From: Paroceanicella profunda
GTDB taxonomy: Bacteria; Pseudomonadota; Alphaproteobacteria; Rhodobacterales; Rhodobacteraceae
Direction of reading: 5' to 3'
Length of the DNA stretch: 64,000 bases
Assembly (NCBI RefSeq): GCF_005887635.2
Contig: NZ_CP040818.1
Coordinates: forward strand, 921,001-985,000
Shown here piece by piece: positions 17,701 to 26,579 of this stretch. Both the position numbers and the translations under genes were made by a program. The notes beneath the pieces are model-generated. The model worked only from the letters and a program-made list of their open reading frames with translations. It had not been told where the DNA came from and did no database searches. Position 1 is the first letter of the stretch, and each line of letters opens with the position of its first letter.

Positions 17701-17764
17701 TGTGCGGCGCTATCCGAAACTCAGTTCCCGCCTCGGTTTTTCGCATTGTGCGGAGCGCCGCCGC

Positions 17765-19495
17765 ATGAGTGGCGACGAGAATTTCCGCATTCGGCCTGGC
17801 CGCATCCGCTCGCGCGGCAGCCAACGTGCGCGGCCGATCATCGCGCAGGCGCTTGCCGCCGCGCAGCGCGCCGGGGGGCATATCTCGCGACGCGGCCGGA
17901 TCATTGCGCCGGGCCGTTCGACCTTCGGCCGGGGCCGCGTCGCCAGCCTGCGCGCCACGCACCGGCTCGGCCACCGATCACGCCAGGTCGTCGTCAAGGC
18001 GCGGGTGGTCCGTCACGGTGGCCGCGCCTCGCTCGCGGCTCACCTCAACTATCTGCAACGCGATGGCGTCACCCGCGACGGTGAGAAAGGCATGATGTTC
18101 GGTGCAGACTCCCAGGGTCTCGATCGCAACGCGTTCGCCGCGCGCTGCGAGAACGACCGCCATCATTTCCGCTTCATCGTCTCGCCCGAGGACGCGCCCG
18201 ACATGGGCGATCTCAAGGGCTTCACCCGCGAGCTGATGACGCAAATGGAAAAGGATCTCGGCACCAGCCTCGACTGGCGAGCCGTCGAGCACTGGAACAC
18301 CGATAACCCCCATGTCCATGTCATCGTGCGCGGCGTCGCCGAAGACGGCCAGAACCTGGTCATCTCGCGCGACTATATCGGTGAGGGAATGCGCGCCACC
18401 GCGCGCGAGATCGTCACCCGCGAGCTGGGGCTGCGCAGTGACCTCGACATCCGCGCCTCGCTGGAGCGCCAGGTCGACTCCGAACGCTGGACCGAGATCG
18501 ACCGCGACCTCTCGCGCACGCTTGGCCGCGAGGGCGTCATCGACATGGCTCCCGAACCGGACGTGCGGCCCGACGGCGACCACACGCTGCGGATCGGACG
18601 GCTGCGTAAGCTCGAGAGACTCGGCCTCGCCAGCGAGATCGCGCCGGGTCAGTGGACGCTTGCCGGCAATGCGCAGACCGCCTTGCGCGAGCTGGGCGAG
18701 CGCGGCGACATCATCAAGCGGATACACAAGGCGATGAGCGACCGCGGCGTGGACCGGGGTGCCGCCGGCTATGTGCTCCAACCCGATCCCTCCCAACCCG
18801 TCATCGGCAAGCTGGTCGACCGCGGTCTTCATGACGAGCTGACCGGCCGCGCCTACGCGATTGTCGACGGGATCGACGGGCGTACCCACCATGTCCAGTT
18901 TCCCGACATCGAGGCGACCGGCGATTGCAAGCCCGGCGCGATCGTCGAGCTGCGCCACTTCGAGGACCGCAAGGGCCGCCAGCGGGTGGCGCTCGCCGTG
19001 CGTTCGGACCTGGACCTGTCGGGACAGGTTCACGCGCCGGGGGCCACCTGGCTCGACCGCCGCAACCTGTCGAGCGAAGGCCGCGATCTCGGCGGCGGCT
19101 TCGGTACCGAAGTGCGCACGGCGATGGAAGCGCGCGCCGAGCATCTCGCCGACACCGGCCTGGCGCGGCGGCAGGGGCAGCGCATCGTTTTCGCGCGCGG
19201 CCTGCTCGACAGGTTGAAGCGCCGCGAACTGGACGCGGCGGCCAAGGACCTGTCGGCCGAGATCGGTCTGCCGCACACGCCGTCCAAGCCCGGTGAATAT
19301 GTCGCCGGCACCGTGCGCCAGCGCCTCGCGCTCGCCTCGGGCCGCTTCGCCATGATCGACGACGGCCTGAGTTTCCAACTCGTCCCCTGGACCCCCTCGC
19401 TCGACCGCCAGATCGGCAAGCACATTTCCGGAGTCATGCGCGGCGACGGCGGCGTGGACTGGTCGCTCGGTCGCGGCCGGGGGCTCGGGCTGTAA
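17765..19495 (+). CDS. rlxS: Conjugative relaxase, DUF3363 family (RlxS-like)
   Basis: 577 residues from the ATG at 17765. A basic Arg-rich N terminus leads to the relaxase domain; the histidine cluster is HWNTDNPHVHVIVRG at about residues 176-190, preceded by DRHHFRFIVSPEDA. The C-terminal half is DUF3363, ending in the characteristic SLGRGRGLGL. It nicks oriT and pilots the strand, with TraG as its coupling partner. Length is near normal. The name follows the ICEMlSymR7A relaxase; the equivalence is by family and gene order. Confidence 0.92.
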   Translation: MSGDENFRIRPGRIRSRGSQRARPIIAQALAAAQRAGGHISRRGRIIAPGRSTFGRGRVASLRATHRLGHRSRQVVVKARVVRHGGRASLAAHLNYLQRDGVTRDGEKGMMFGADSQGLDRNAFAARCENDRHHFRFIVSPEDAPDMGDLKGFTRELMTQMEKDLGTSLDWRAVEHWNTDNPHVHVIVRGVAEDGQNLVISRDYIGEGMRATAREIVTRELGLRSDLDIRASLERQVDSERWTEIDRDLSRTLGREGVIDMAPEPDVRPDGDHTLRIGRLRKLERLGLASEIAPGQWTLAGNAQTALRELGERGDIIKRIHKAMSDRGVDRGAAGYVLQPDPSQPVIGKLVDRGLHDELTGRAYAIVDGIDGRTHHVQFPDIEATGDCKPGAIVELRHFEDRKGRQRVALAVRSDLDLSGQVHAPGATWLDRRNLSSEGRDLGGGFGTEVRTAMEARAEHLADTGLARRQGQRIVFARGLLDRLKRRELDAAAKDLSAEIGLPHTPSKPGEYVAGTVRQRLALASGRFAMIDDGLSFQLVPWTPSLDRQIGKHISGVMRGDGGVDWSLGRGRGLGL

Positions 19496-19515
19496 CCCTT
19501 CCAAGGAGATTGAAT

Positions 19516-21546
19516 ATGCCCGCCAGCAGGATTCTTTGGGGCCAGGTCGTCACCGTCCTCGCGATCATCGTCGCGACGCTCTGGATCGCCACTCAATGGA
19601 CGGCCGCGGCGCTCGACTACCAGCCGCAGCTCGGACCGCCCTGGTTCTTCGCCTTCGGGTGGCCGGTGTATCCGCCCTACGCGTTCTTCGTCTGGATGTT
19701 CTTCTACGACGCCTATGCGCCCAGGATATTCGAGACCGGCGCGCTAATTGCCGCTTCGGGGGGCTTCCTCGCCTTCATCGTCGCCATCGCCATGTCGGTG
19801 CGCCGCGCCCGCGAACTCAAGAACGCGGAGACCTATGGCTCGGCCCGCTGGGCGGAGCGACAGGAGGTAGAGGCCGCGGGCCTGCTCGGGCCGAACGGCG
19901 TTACGCTGGGCCGGCTGGGACGCGACTATCTGCGCCACGACGGCCCTGAGCATGTGCTGTGCTTCGCGCCGACCCGGAGCGGCAAGGGCGTGGGTCTGGT
20001 GGTGCCGACGCTGCTGACCTGGCCGGAGAGCTGTATCGTCCACGACATCAAGGGCGAGAACTGGCAACTCACCGCCGGCTTCCGCGCACGCCACGGCCGC
20101 GTATTGCAGTTCGATCCCACCGACGCGCGCTCGGCCGCCTACAACCCGCTGCTCGAAATCCGCAAGGGCGCGCTTGAGGTGCGCGACGTGCAGAACGTCG
20201 CCGACGTGCTGGTCGATCCCGAAGGCAGCCTTGAGAAGCGCAACCACTGGGAAAAAACCTCCCATGCGCTGCTCGTCGGCGCGATCCTGCATGTCCTCTA
20301 TGCCGGCGAGAACAAGACGCTGGCCGGCGTCGCTGCCTTCCTGTCGGACCCGCGCCAACCGATCGAGTCCACCTTGCGCGCGATGATGACCACGCCGCAT
20401 CTTCGGCAAGCCGGCGTCCATCCGGTGGTGGCCTCGGCCGCGCGGGAGTTGCTCAACAAATCGGCCAACGAGCGATCCGGCGTGCTCTCGACCGCCATGT
20501 CGTTCCTCGGCCTCTACCGTGACCCCGTCGTCGCCGAAGTGACCAGCCGATGCGACTGGCGCATCGCCGATCTGGTTGAGGGAGCGTTGCCCACCACGCT
20601 CTACCTGGTCGTGCCGCCCTCCGACATCTCGCGCACCCGGCCACTGATCCGGCTCATGCTCAACCAGATCGGGCGCCGCCTCACCGAGGACCTGAAGCCC
20701 GCAGCCGAGCGTCACGAGCTGCTCATCATGTTCGACGAGCTACCCTCCGAAGGGCGCCTGGACTTCTTTGAGAGCCAGCTCGCTTTCATGGCCGGCTACA
20801 AGATCAAATGCTTCCTGATCGCGCAGTCGCTCAACCAGATCGAGAAGGCTTACGGCCCCAACAACGCGATCCTCGACAACTGCCATGTCCGGGTCTCGTT
20901 CGCTTCGAATGACGAGCGCACCGCCAAGCGCATCTCCGACGCGCTCGGCACCGCCACCGAAATGCGGGCGATGAAAAACTATGCTGGCCATCGGCTCTCG
21001 CCCTGGCTGGGCCATTTGATGGTGTCGCGCTCCGAAACCGCCCGCCAACTCCTCACACCCGGTGAGGTGATGCAGCTCCCGCCCGACGATGAGATTGTGA
21101 TGGTGGCGGGCGTGCATCCGATCCGCGCCAGGAAGATTCGCTACTTTAAGGACCGGCGGTTCACTGAACGGGTGCTGGCGCCGCCGAACCCGAAGGCCGG
21201 CGTCGGCAAGCCGCGGCCCGATGACTGGAGCGATATGCCGCCGATCGCGGCACCGCCGATGCCGGAGCCGACCGAGGAGAAGGCGCCGAAGAAACCGAAG
21301 AAGAAAAAGGCCGCCGAAAAGGCGGCGGAGGAGGACGATGCGGAGAATGCGGACCTGCGCCGCGAGCCAGACATGGAGCGCCATATTGACGTCGCGCCGC
21401 CGCCCAGCCCAGCGCCCGCCAACGAATTCGAGCTTGACGATCTGGAACCCGATACCGACGCGGCGCGGCAAGCTACGATACGGCGACAGATGCAGGGCAT
21501 GGCCCGGCAGGCGTCACTCGATCCTGACGACGGCATCGAGCTATGA
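19516..21546 (+). CDS. traG: Conjugal transfer coupling protein TraG/VirD4
   Basis: 676 residues; ATG at 19516 with AAGGAG 8 nt upstream. Two N-terminal transmembrane segments (about 8-28 and 60-90), Walker A in APTRSGKGVG at about 151-160, and Walker B LLIMFDELPS at about 400-409. The C terminus has a Lys/Ala-rich stretch and an acidic tail. It is the ATPase that feeds the relaxosome into the type IV channel. The trb genes normally found downstream are missing. Confidence 0.95.
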   Translation: MPASRILWGQVVTVLAIIVATLWIATQWTAAALDYQPQLGPPWFFAFGWPVYPPYAFFVWMFFYDAYAPRIFETGALIAASGGFLAFIVAIAMSVRRARELKNAETYGSARWAERQEVEAAGLLGPNGVTLGRLGRDYLRHDGPEHVLCFAPTRSGKGVGLVVPTLLTWPESCIVHDIKGENWQLTAGFRARHGRVLQFDPTDARSAAYNPLLEIRKGALEVRDVQNVADVLVDPEGSLEKRNHWEKTSHALLVGAILHVLYAGENKTLAGVAAFLSDPRQPIESTLRAMMTTPHLRQAGVHPVVASAARELLNKSANERSGVLSTAMSFLGLYRDPVVAEVTSRCDWRIADLVEGALPTTLYLVVPPSDISRTRPLIRLMLNQIGRRLTEDLKPAAERHELLIMFDELPSEGRLDFFESQLAFMAGYKIKCFLIAQSLNQIEKAYGPNNAILDNCHVRVSFASNDERTAKRISDALGTATEMRAMKNYAGHRLSPWLGHLMVSRSETARQLLTPGEVMQLPPDDEIVMVAGVHPIRARKIRYFKDRRFTERVLAPPNPKAGVGKPRPDDWSDMPPIAAPPMPEPTEEKAPKKPKKKKAAEKAAEEDDAENADLRREPDMERHIDVAPPPSPAPANEFELDDLEPDTDAARQATIRRQMQGMARQASLDPDDGIEL

Positions 21547-21959
21547 CCACCAAGACACCATTCTCGGTCTATCTCGACCCGGAGCTGATGCAGGCGCTCG
21601 CCGCCTATGCCGACCGGCGTGGAAAGTCGCGCTCGCTGGTCGCAGAGGCTGCCATTGCATCCTTCCTGTCGCCCGACGCCGATGAGCAGCGGGAGGCGGC
21701 TATCGCCAAGCGGCTTGATCGGCTCGACCGACGCCAGATGCGGTTGGAGCGCGATGTCGGGATCGGCGTTGAGATGATCGCGCTGTTCGTTCGCTTCTGG
21801 CTGTCCAACACGCCGCCACCGCCCGATACGGAGCGCGCCGCGATGCGCCACTTGGGTGGCGATCGATACGACGCCTTCATCGAAGCGCTGGGCCGTCGAC
21901 TTGCGAAAGGTCCGAAGGTCCGGCAGGAGATCAGCGAGGATGTCGAAGCTGCATCATAG
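21543..21959 (+). CDS. CopG-family ribbon-helix-helix protein
   Basis: 138 residues; the start overlaps the traG stop (ATGA). The N-terminal 45 residues form a ribbon-helix-helix (PFSVYLDPELMQALAAYADRRGKSRSLVAEAAI), followed by a helical, partly coiled-coil region with a hydrophobic stretch near residue 75-95. In complete relatives this gene links traG to trbB. It is likely a regulator or relaxosome accessory protein. Confidence 0.88.
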   Translation: MTTKTPFSVYLDPELMQALAAYADRRGKSRSLVAEAAIASFLSPDADEQREAAIAKRLDRLDRRQMRLERDVGIGVEMIALFVRFWLSNTPPPPDTERAAMRHLGGDRYDAFIEALGRRLAKGPKVRQEISEDVEAAS

Positions 21960-22534
21960 AAGTCCGCTCGGTCGGACGATCCGGAAAGGCAGGTTACAGC
22001 CGCACAAATGGAATAGCCGACATTCGGATGCGTCGTTGTCCACTTCCGACCCTTTTCGCTCCCTCAGGCGCAATTTTGCTCTCCTAGGAGCGGACGTTCT
22101 GCTTTTCCGGCAGATCCCGAATAACCCAAGCCATTCAGGGTGGTTGATGGCATAACAGGTTCTTGCTGAAATCCGCCGTTCGGGTCACGCGCCCAGTTGG
22201 TCGGTTTGCGCCCGTCAATCGTAGAAGCGCATCTCAGCACTTACTACCTGTCGAATGCCAGCTTGCTGCCACCGCGGTGCGAAACGCGCCAGATTTGGCC
22301 GAATCCCACTATTTTCAGCCTGTATGTCGCGCGCCGCAATGACCGACGAGCGAGTAATATTCCGGCGTCGATTTGATCAAGGTAGTTTTCGGGCGCGAAA
22401 ATCCGCCCCGTCTTACTTGCCGATCGCGGATTTCAGATTGGCGACGCCTGAACCCGATGGCAGATTGTTTCGCATGAAGTGCGCATACTCAAATTCTATG
22501 GGGCTGGTCATCATGAATGGCGGGGGCCACCTGC
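21960..22534. other. Gene-free junction between ICE transfer genes and defence cargo
   Basis: 575 bp without a convincing gene. Base composition falls toward AT-rich from about 22300. It occupies the position where trbB-trbI would begin, so it is the probable deletion or insertion junction. No inverted repeats, integrase remnant or target duplication were recognised by eye. Confidence 0.5.
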
Positions 22535-25500
22535 ATGACTGACGGTAAAACACCCTCGCATCCGGTCGAAGAAGGCGATGACGGCGCCGGATCGGGAGCC
22601 CATTCCCTAGCTGGATATGATTACCAGGTCGACGTGTCGGTGTGGCTCGCGCTGGATCTCCTACTGGCGAACAAGATTGCCCAATCGATCGAACTCGAGC
22701 CCGGCACTGAGGAGGATATCGAGGCGGAGCTCATCGAGAGCGAGCCTGGCCGCCTGGCGACGAAAGTTTCCGCCGACGGCTATAAGCTTGTCGTGCAGGC
22801 AAAGCTCCGTGGCGGCGATGCTTGGACGGTCGCAGGCATCAATGCGCTGCTGAAGCATGGCGGCGCGCGCCGGCTCTCTGCGGCGCGACGCCTCGCCGAC
22901 TCTGATGTTCGATACCTTCTGATCACCAGCGCTGCCCTGAACGGCGAAACGCGAGGCCTGCGCGTCGGCCGAGCAGGGAGCTGGCCCAAACCAGGTGGAA
23001 TGCCAGCGACGACGGTTTCCAGCCTTCCCGCCAAAGCTGCCGGACGTGTGGGCATCATCGCTAACCTCGACGAGGACAAGCTGGTCGGGGAGATTAAGCG
23101 TATCCTGATCGAGCGCTTTGGGATTCCCTATTCCCGCTGGATAGAATGCCTCCACAAGCTGCGCGAGGAAGCGCGCATGCGTGTTCGGCGGGTCGGCGGG
23201 GGCCAGTGGCAGCGCGACGAGGTGGCACACATTATCCGGGAACATGACGGCTATCTCGCGACATCGCCGCAGCTTGAGAACTATGTCTATCCCAAGAACT
23301 GGGCGGCGCTGCGGGAGGCGATGGGCTCGCCCCGATATGCCGCCGTGATCATCGGTCAGTCGGGAACCGGCAAGACACTCGCGACGCGCAAACTCTACGA
23401 GGAGTTGCGTGCCGAGAATCCTGGCATGTCGTCAAAGCCGATCCGGCAAGGACCGCAGCAACTTCGCGACGACAAGACTGATCCTGCCGTCCTTTACGAC
23501 ATCGAGGACCCGTGGGGCCGTTTCGATTTCGAGCCAGCCAGCCGCCCCTGGAACGACCAACTTGCCCGCTTTCTTGCCGGCGCCACACATGATCGGCGTA
23601 TCGTCGTCACGACCCGGCGCGACGTGGGTGTGTCGGCGGGCGTACTCAGCACCATCGAGCCGTGGTTGGTGCCACTCGAGGTCGAGCATTACGGCCCAAA
23701 GGAGCGCAGCAAGCTCTATCGAACCCGGATCAGCACGCTGCCTCGCGATGTGCAAATGCTCGCTGCCGACGCAGAACAGCAGGTGCTCGACGAGCTCGCC
23801 TCACCGCTCGAGATCGAAAAGTTTTTCGATGCCATGCGAACGTCCGGGCGGCCTGAGCTCAATAATAACGGTGGCTTCATTAAGGCGGCGATGAACCGAG
23901 CGCATGAGGAGTCGATCGAGCTAACGGTCGTCGAGCAGATTCGGGAACGGAAAGATGTCGCAGCCGCTGCCGTGATTTGGGGGCTCCTGAAGGCGAGCGA
24001 GAAGCTGTCGATCCGGACCGTTCGATCGCTGGAAGTCGATCTGGCGGAGCGCAGTGACAGCTTCGACCGCGGCGTCCAACCCCTTATCGATTTCTTCGCG
24101 GCTGCACGCAATCTGCGCGTCGGCGAAGGCGACGCGACCTACTATCATCCTCGAGTGGAGGCCGGCATTCAGGCCGCGCTGAAGCGCGATCCCGTTCCTG
24201 CTGCCGTCGCGCTTCGGACGCTGATTGACGTGTTGACGGATCCAGATGGCCCTGGGGCTGCCTGGGGATCGGGGATCGCGGCACGCATCCTAGAAGCGAC
24301 AGGTCGCGTGGAGGAGTTGGCTGTATCGCCGAAACCCGCCGCGCAGAAGGCGATCGACACCTGGATCGATCAACAGTTCTCAGATCCCGCTACGCGCATT
24401 CCTGAACATTTTCGGATCGCAGCCGCGGTCGGATCGGAGGAGTCGGTCGGCGCGGAATTCGCGCGATACATCAACCATCGGCCCGACAGAACCTTCGCCA
24501 ACCTGATGCACTGGAGTTCGCCGGGGCACGGCCAGGATTGGTACGATCGAATGGCTCACTCACCGCAGATGCCGAAGATTGCGACACGGTTCGTCCGCGA
24601 GATGCTGCCGAATGATCGAACCGGCTACGGTTTCGCGCTCGTGGCCGATCTCGAGCGCTTCGCGCCCGATCTGACCCCGGTTTATCTCGAGGCGACCGCC
24701 GGGATCGTTCGAAATGGGTTTGACCCGGTCGTCGACACGCTGGCCGAGGGAGCTTTGCGCGATCTCGACGGGTTCGAAAGCATCGTTGACGCCGCTGTCG
24801 CTGAGCTTGCGCCCAAACCAAACGATCCCGAAACGGACCGCAAGGAACGCCTTGCCTACATCAACAGCGTTTATTCCGACGAATATATGGAGCATCTCGC
24901 CGAGAGAGGCGACGGGCACACAGCCCAGCAACTTCTGCGCGCCTATGTCGATAAGGTGCGTGAGGTCAAAGGCTGGCAGCGGCTGGCCCAGCACCCTCAG
25001 GCTGAAGCCCTTCAGGCGGACTGGATGCGATCGCTCGCAACCGACGCGCGCGAAGGAACGCCGCCCAGCTCAGAGGAGCTTGGTGGTGCCTGGTCGATCG
25101 TCCGAGACGGCGAGAACGAAGATGCGATCTGGCACGCGCTTCGTCATCATTGGGACGATGCCTATCATGATCGCCTAATCGAACGAATCTCGAAAGGGCT
25201 CGACGGCAGGGATGTCAGGACGGCAGCACTGTCATGTTTGATCGCCCATCGCCGGGAAGAGTTGCCACGAATTCTCGATGGCCTGATCGCTACGGGTGAA
25301 CAGGAGCGAGCGGTCGAACTCGCAATCGATCTCGGCCACATCCTCGCTCAGCGCGCCAGGAGCGGGCCTTTCCATGAGCCGGACGATGACGCTCCGAACC
25401 CGGGAGAAGATGAAGCCAACGCCGCCAGGAACCTATTGCCTGCGGACTACGCGGCTATCGCATACGCCGCCCGCGCGCTGCGAACCGATGCGGCCGAGAT

Positions 25501-26497
25501 CGTTCCACTCCCGCCACCAGCGGCAGCGTTGCTCGCTGCTACACCCGGAACCCGCCCCGACGTTCGGCGGCTGCGGATCAAACAACACGCGGTGTTGGGA
25601 GCCAATGTCGGGCCAGACATTGAGGTAACGCTTGCTGAAGCTAGGGTCACCTGGGAGGATGCACATCCGTGTGCCGAGGCGATAGCCGCCGCAATCGCGC
25701 TGGGCCTCAACCACATCGTCGAAGACGCGCTTGATCACATGTTCGCCGACGTCGTCGCGCCCGCGCTCAAGGCGGTCGGCGATCCGTTGGAAGCCCCACT
25801 TCCTGCGGGTTTGCTCGAACTGGCAAAGGCGGACGGGAGTCCGGTCCGGAAGGCTCTGGTGGCGCTTTTGGCTGCAAAGCCCCATCCCGACCATGTTCCG
25901 ACGTTGATGTCGCTGGCACATGAACAGTGGTCTGCTTCCTATCGACGATACGAAGAGGATGATCACTTCCCCATCGCCCACCAAGCGATTGCCGCGCTTG
26001 CGGCACTGCCAAGCCTGCCATACGATGATCTTGAACGTCTCGACACGCTCGGGATTGAGACCACCGATCCAAAGCTCCGCTACGACGTCTTTGAACTGCT
26101 TGTCACGCATGGCGGACGGGCGATGCAGGAGCGCCTGCTAGATCTCGCCCGGTCGCCCAGCTGTGCGACGAGCGGCTGCCCATGCCCTCGTCTTCAAATC
26201 GGAGAGTCTAGATGCGGCCGTTGTCGTCGACATCGACGCGGCGACAGTCGCGACCCGCATGCCGAGCGTCGCCGCTTCGCTCGTGCTTGTCGCCGCCTAT
26301 CGTGGCCGGAGCGAATTTGTTATCGCGCTCGCACAGTACCTGGCAGCGCGCCCGAAGCGACGCGTTCTCGTCCTCCTTGCAATCTGGCTAACCCGCGAAG
26401 AGCGTCCGGAAGTGGCCGAGGCATTGGAGGCGCTCCTTCCCACAGGCCATGCAGCGATTGCCTGGCTTCGGAGCGGTCCCGCGACGGTTGCCGATGA
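22535..26497 (+). CDS. Cap4-like nuclease / STAND-type NTPase / helical-repeat protein, frameshifted near the 3' end
   Basis: 1320 residues as read. N terminus (about 25-150) looks like the DUF4297/Cap4 PD-(D/E)xK nuclease: LAGYDYQVDVSVWLALDLL, acidic LEPGTEEDIEAE, then KLVVQAK. A P-loop NTPase follows: Walker A IGQSGTGKT at about 272-280 and a DIEDPWGRFDF motif around 325-335 that resembles nSTAND3 proteins. The remainder (about 480 onward) is helical, HEAT-like. The last roughly 110 residues are out of frame; the true continuation is at 26163-26579. This architecture is typical of antiviral STAND (Avs-type) sensors in which phage recognition triggers DNA cleavage. Assignment is by motif, not by search. 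Confidence 0.72.
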   Translation: MTDGKTPSHPVEEGDDGAGSGAHSLAGYDYQVDVSVWLALDLLLANKIAQSIELEPGTEEDIEAELIESEPGRLATKVSADGYKLVVQAKLRGGDAWTVAGINALLKHGGARRLSAARRLADSDVRYLLITSAALNGETRGLRVGRAGSWPKPGGMPATTVSSLPAKAAGRVGIIANLDEDKLVGEIKRILIERFGIPYSRWIECLHKLREEARMRVRRVGGGQWQRDEVAHIIREHDGYLATSPQLENYVYPKNWAALREAMGSPRYAAVIIGQSGTGKTLATRKLYEELRAENPGMSSKPIRQGPQQLRDDKTDPAVLYDIEDPWGRFDFEPASRPWNDQLARFLAGATHDRRIVVTTRRDVGVSAGVLSTIEPWLVPLEVEHYGPKERSKLYRTRISTLPRDVQMLAADAEQQVLDELASPLEIEKFFDAMRTSGRPELNNNGGFIKAAMNRAHEESIELTVVEQIRERKDVAAAAVIWGLLKASEKLSIRTVRSLEVDLAERSDSFDRGVQPLIDFFAAARNLRVGEGDATYYHPRVEAGIQAALKRDPVPAAVALRTLIDVLTDPDGPGAAWGSGIAARILEATGRVEELAVSPKPAAQKAIDTWIDQQFSDPATRIPEHFRIAAAVGSEESVGAEFARYINHRPDRTFANLMHWSSPGHGQDWYDRMAHSPQMPKIATRFVREMLPNDRTGYGFALVADLERFAPDLTPVYLEATAGIVRNGFDPVVDTLAEGALRDLDGFESIVDAAVAELAPKPNDPETDRKERLAYINSVYSDEYMEHLAERGDGHTAQQLLRAYVDKVREVKGWQRLAQHPQAEALQADWMRSLATDAREGTPPSSEELGGAWSIVRDGENEDAIWHALRHHWDDAYHDRLIERISKGLDGRDVRTAALSCLIAHRREELPRILDGLIATGEQERAVELAIDLGHILAQRARSGPFHEPDDDAPNPGEDEANAARNLLPADYAAIAYAARALRTDAAEIVPLPPPAAALLAATPGTRPDVRRLRIKQHAVLGANVGPDIEVTLAEARVTWEDAHPCAEAIAAAIALGLNHIVEDALDHMFADVVAPALKAVGDPLEAPLPAGLLELAKADGSPVRKALVALLAAKPHPDHVPTLMSLAHEQWSASYRRYEEDDHFPIAHQAIAALAALPSLPYDDLERLDTLGIETTDPKLRYDVFELLVTHGGRAMQERLLDLARSPSCATSGCPCPRLQIGESRCGRCRRHRRGDSRDPHAERRRFARACRRLSWPERICYRARTVPGSAPEATRSRPPCNLANPRRASGSGRGIGGAPSHRPCSDCLASERSRDGCR

Positions 26498-26579
26498 TAA
26501 GCTCGTCAAGGATCTGGGCGACCCGGCGGTCTGCCAAGAGGTCCTGCGCTGGCTCAACCCCAAGGAGCCAAAAGCGTGA
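26163..26579 (+). pseudogene. Frameshifted C-terminal end of the STAND-type protein
   Basis: About 138 residues in the +1 frame. Reading LLDLARSP from the long frame and switching near 26150-26165 gives a continuous helical-repeat sequence (AVRRAAAHALVF and onward) ending 4 nt into the next gene. A single extra base or a two-base loss would explain it. A programmed +1 shift is less likely because no slippery run is obvious. Confidence 0.7.

Noticed and set aside
22255..22542. 95-codon open frame before the STAND-type gene
   Set aside because: No ribosome site, atypical composition and it runs into the start of the real gene.
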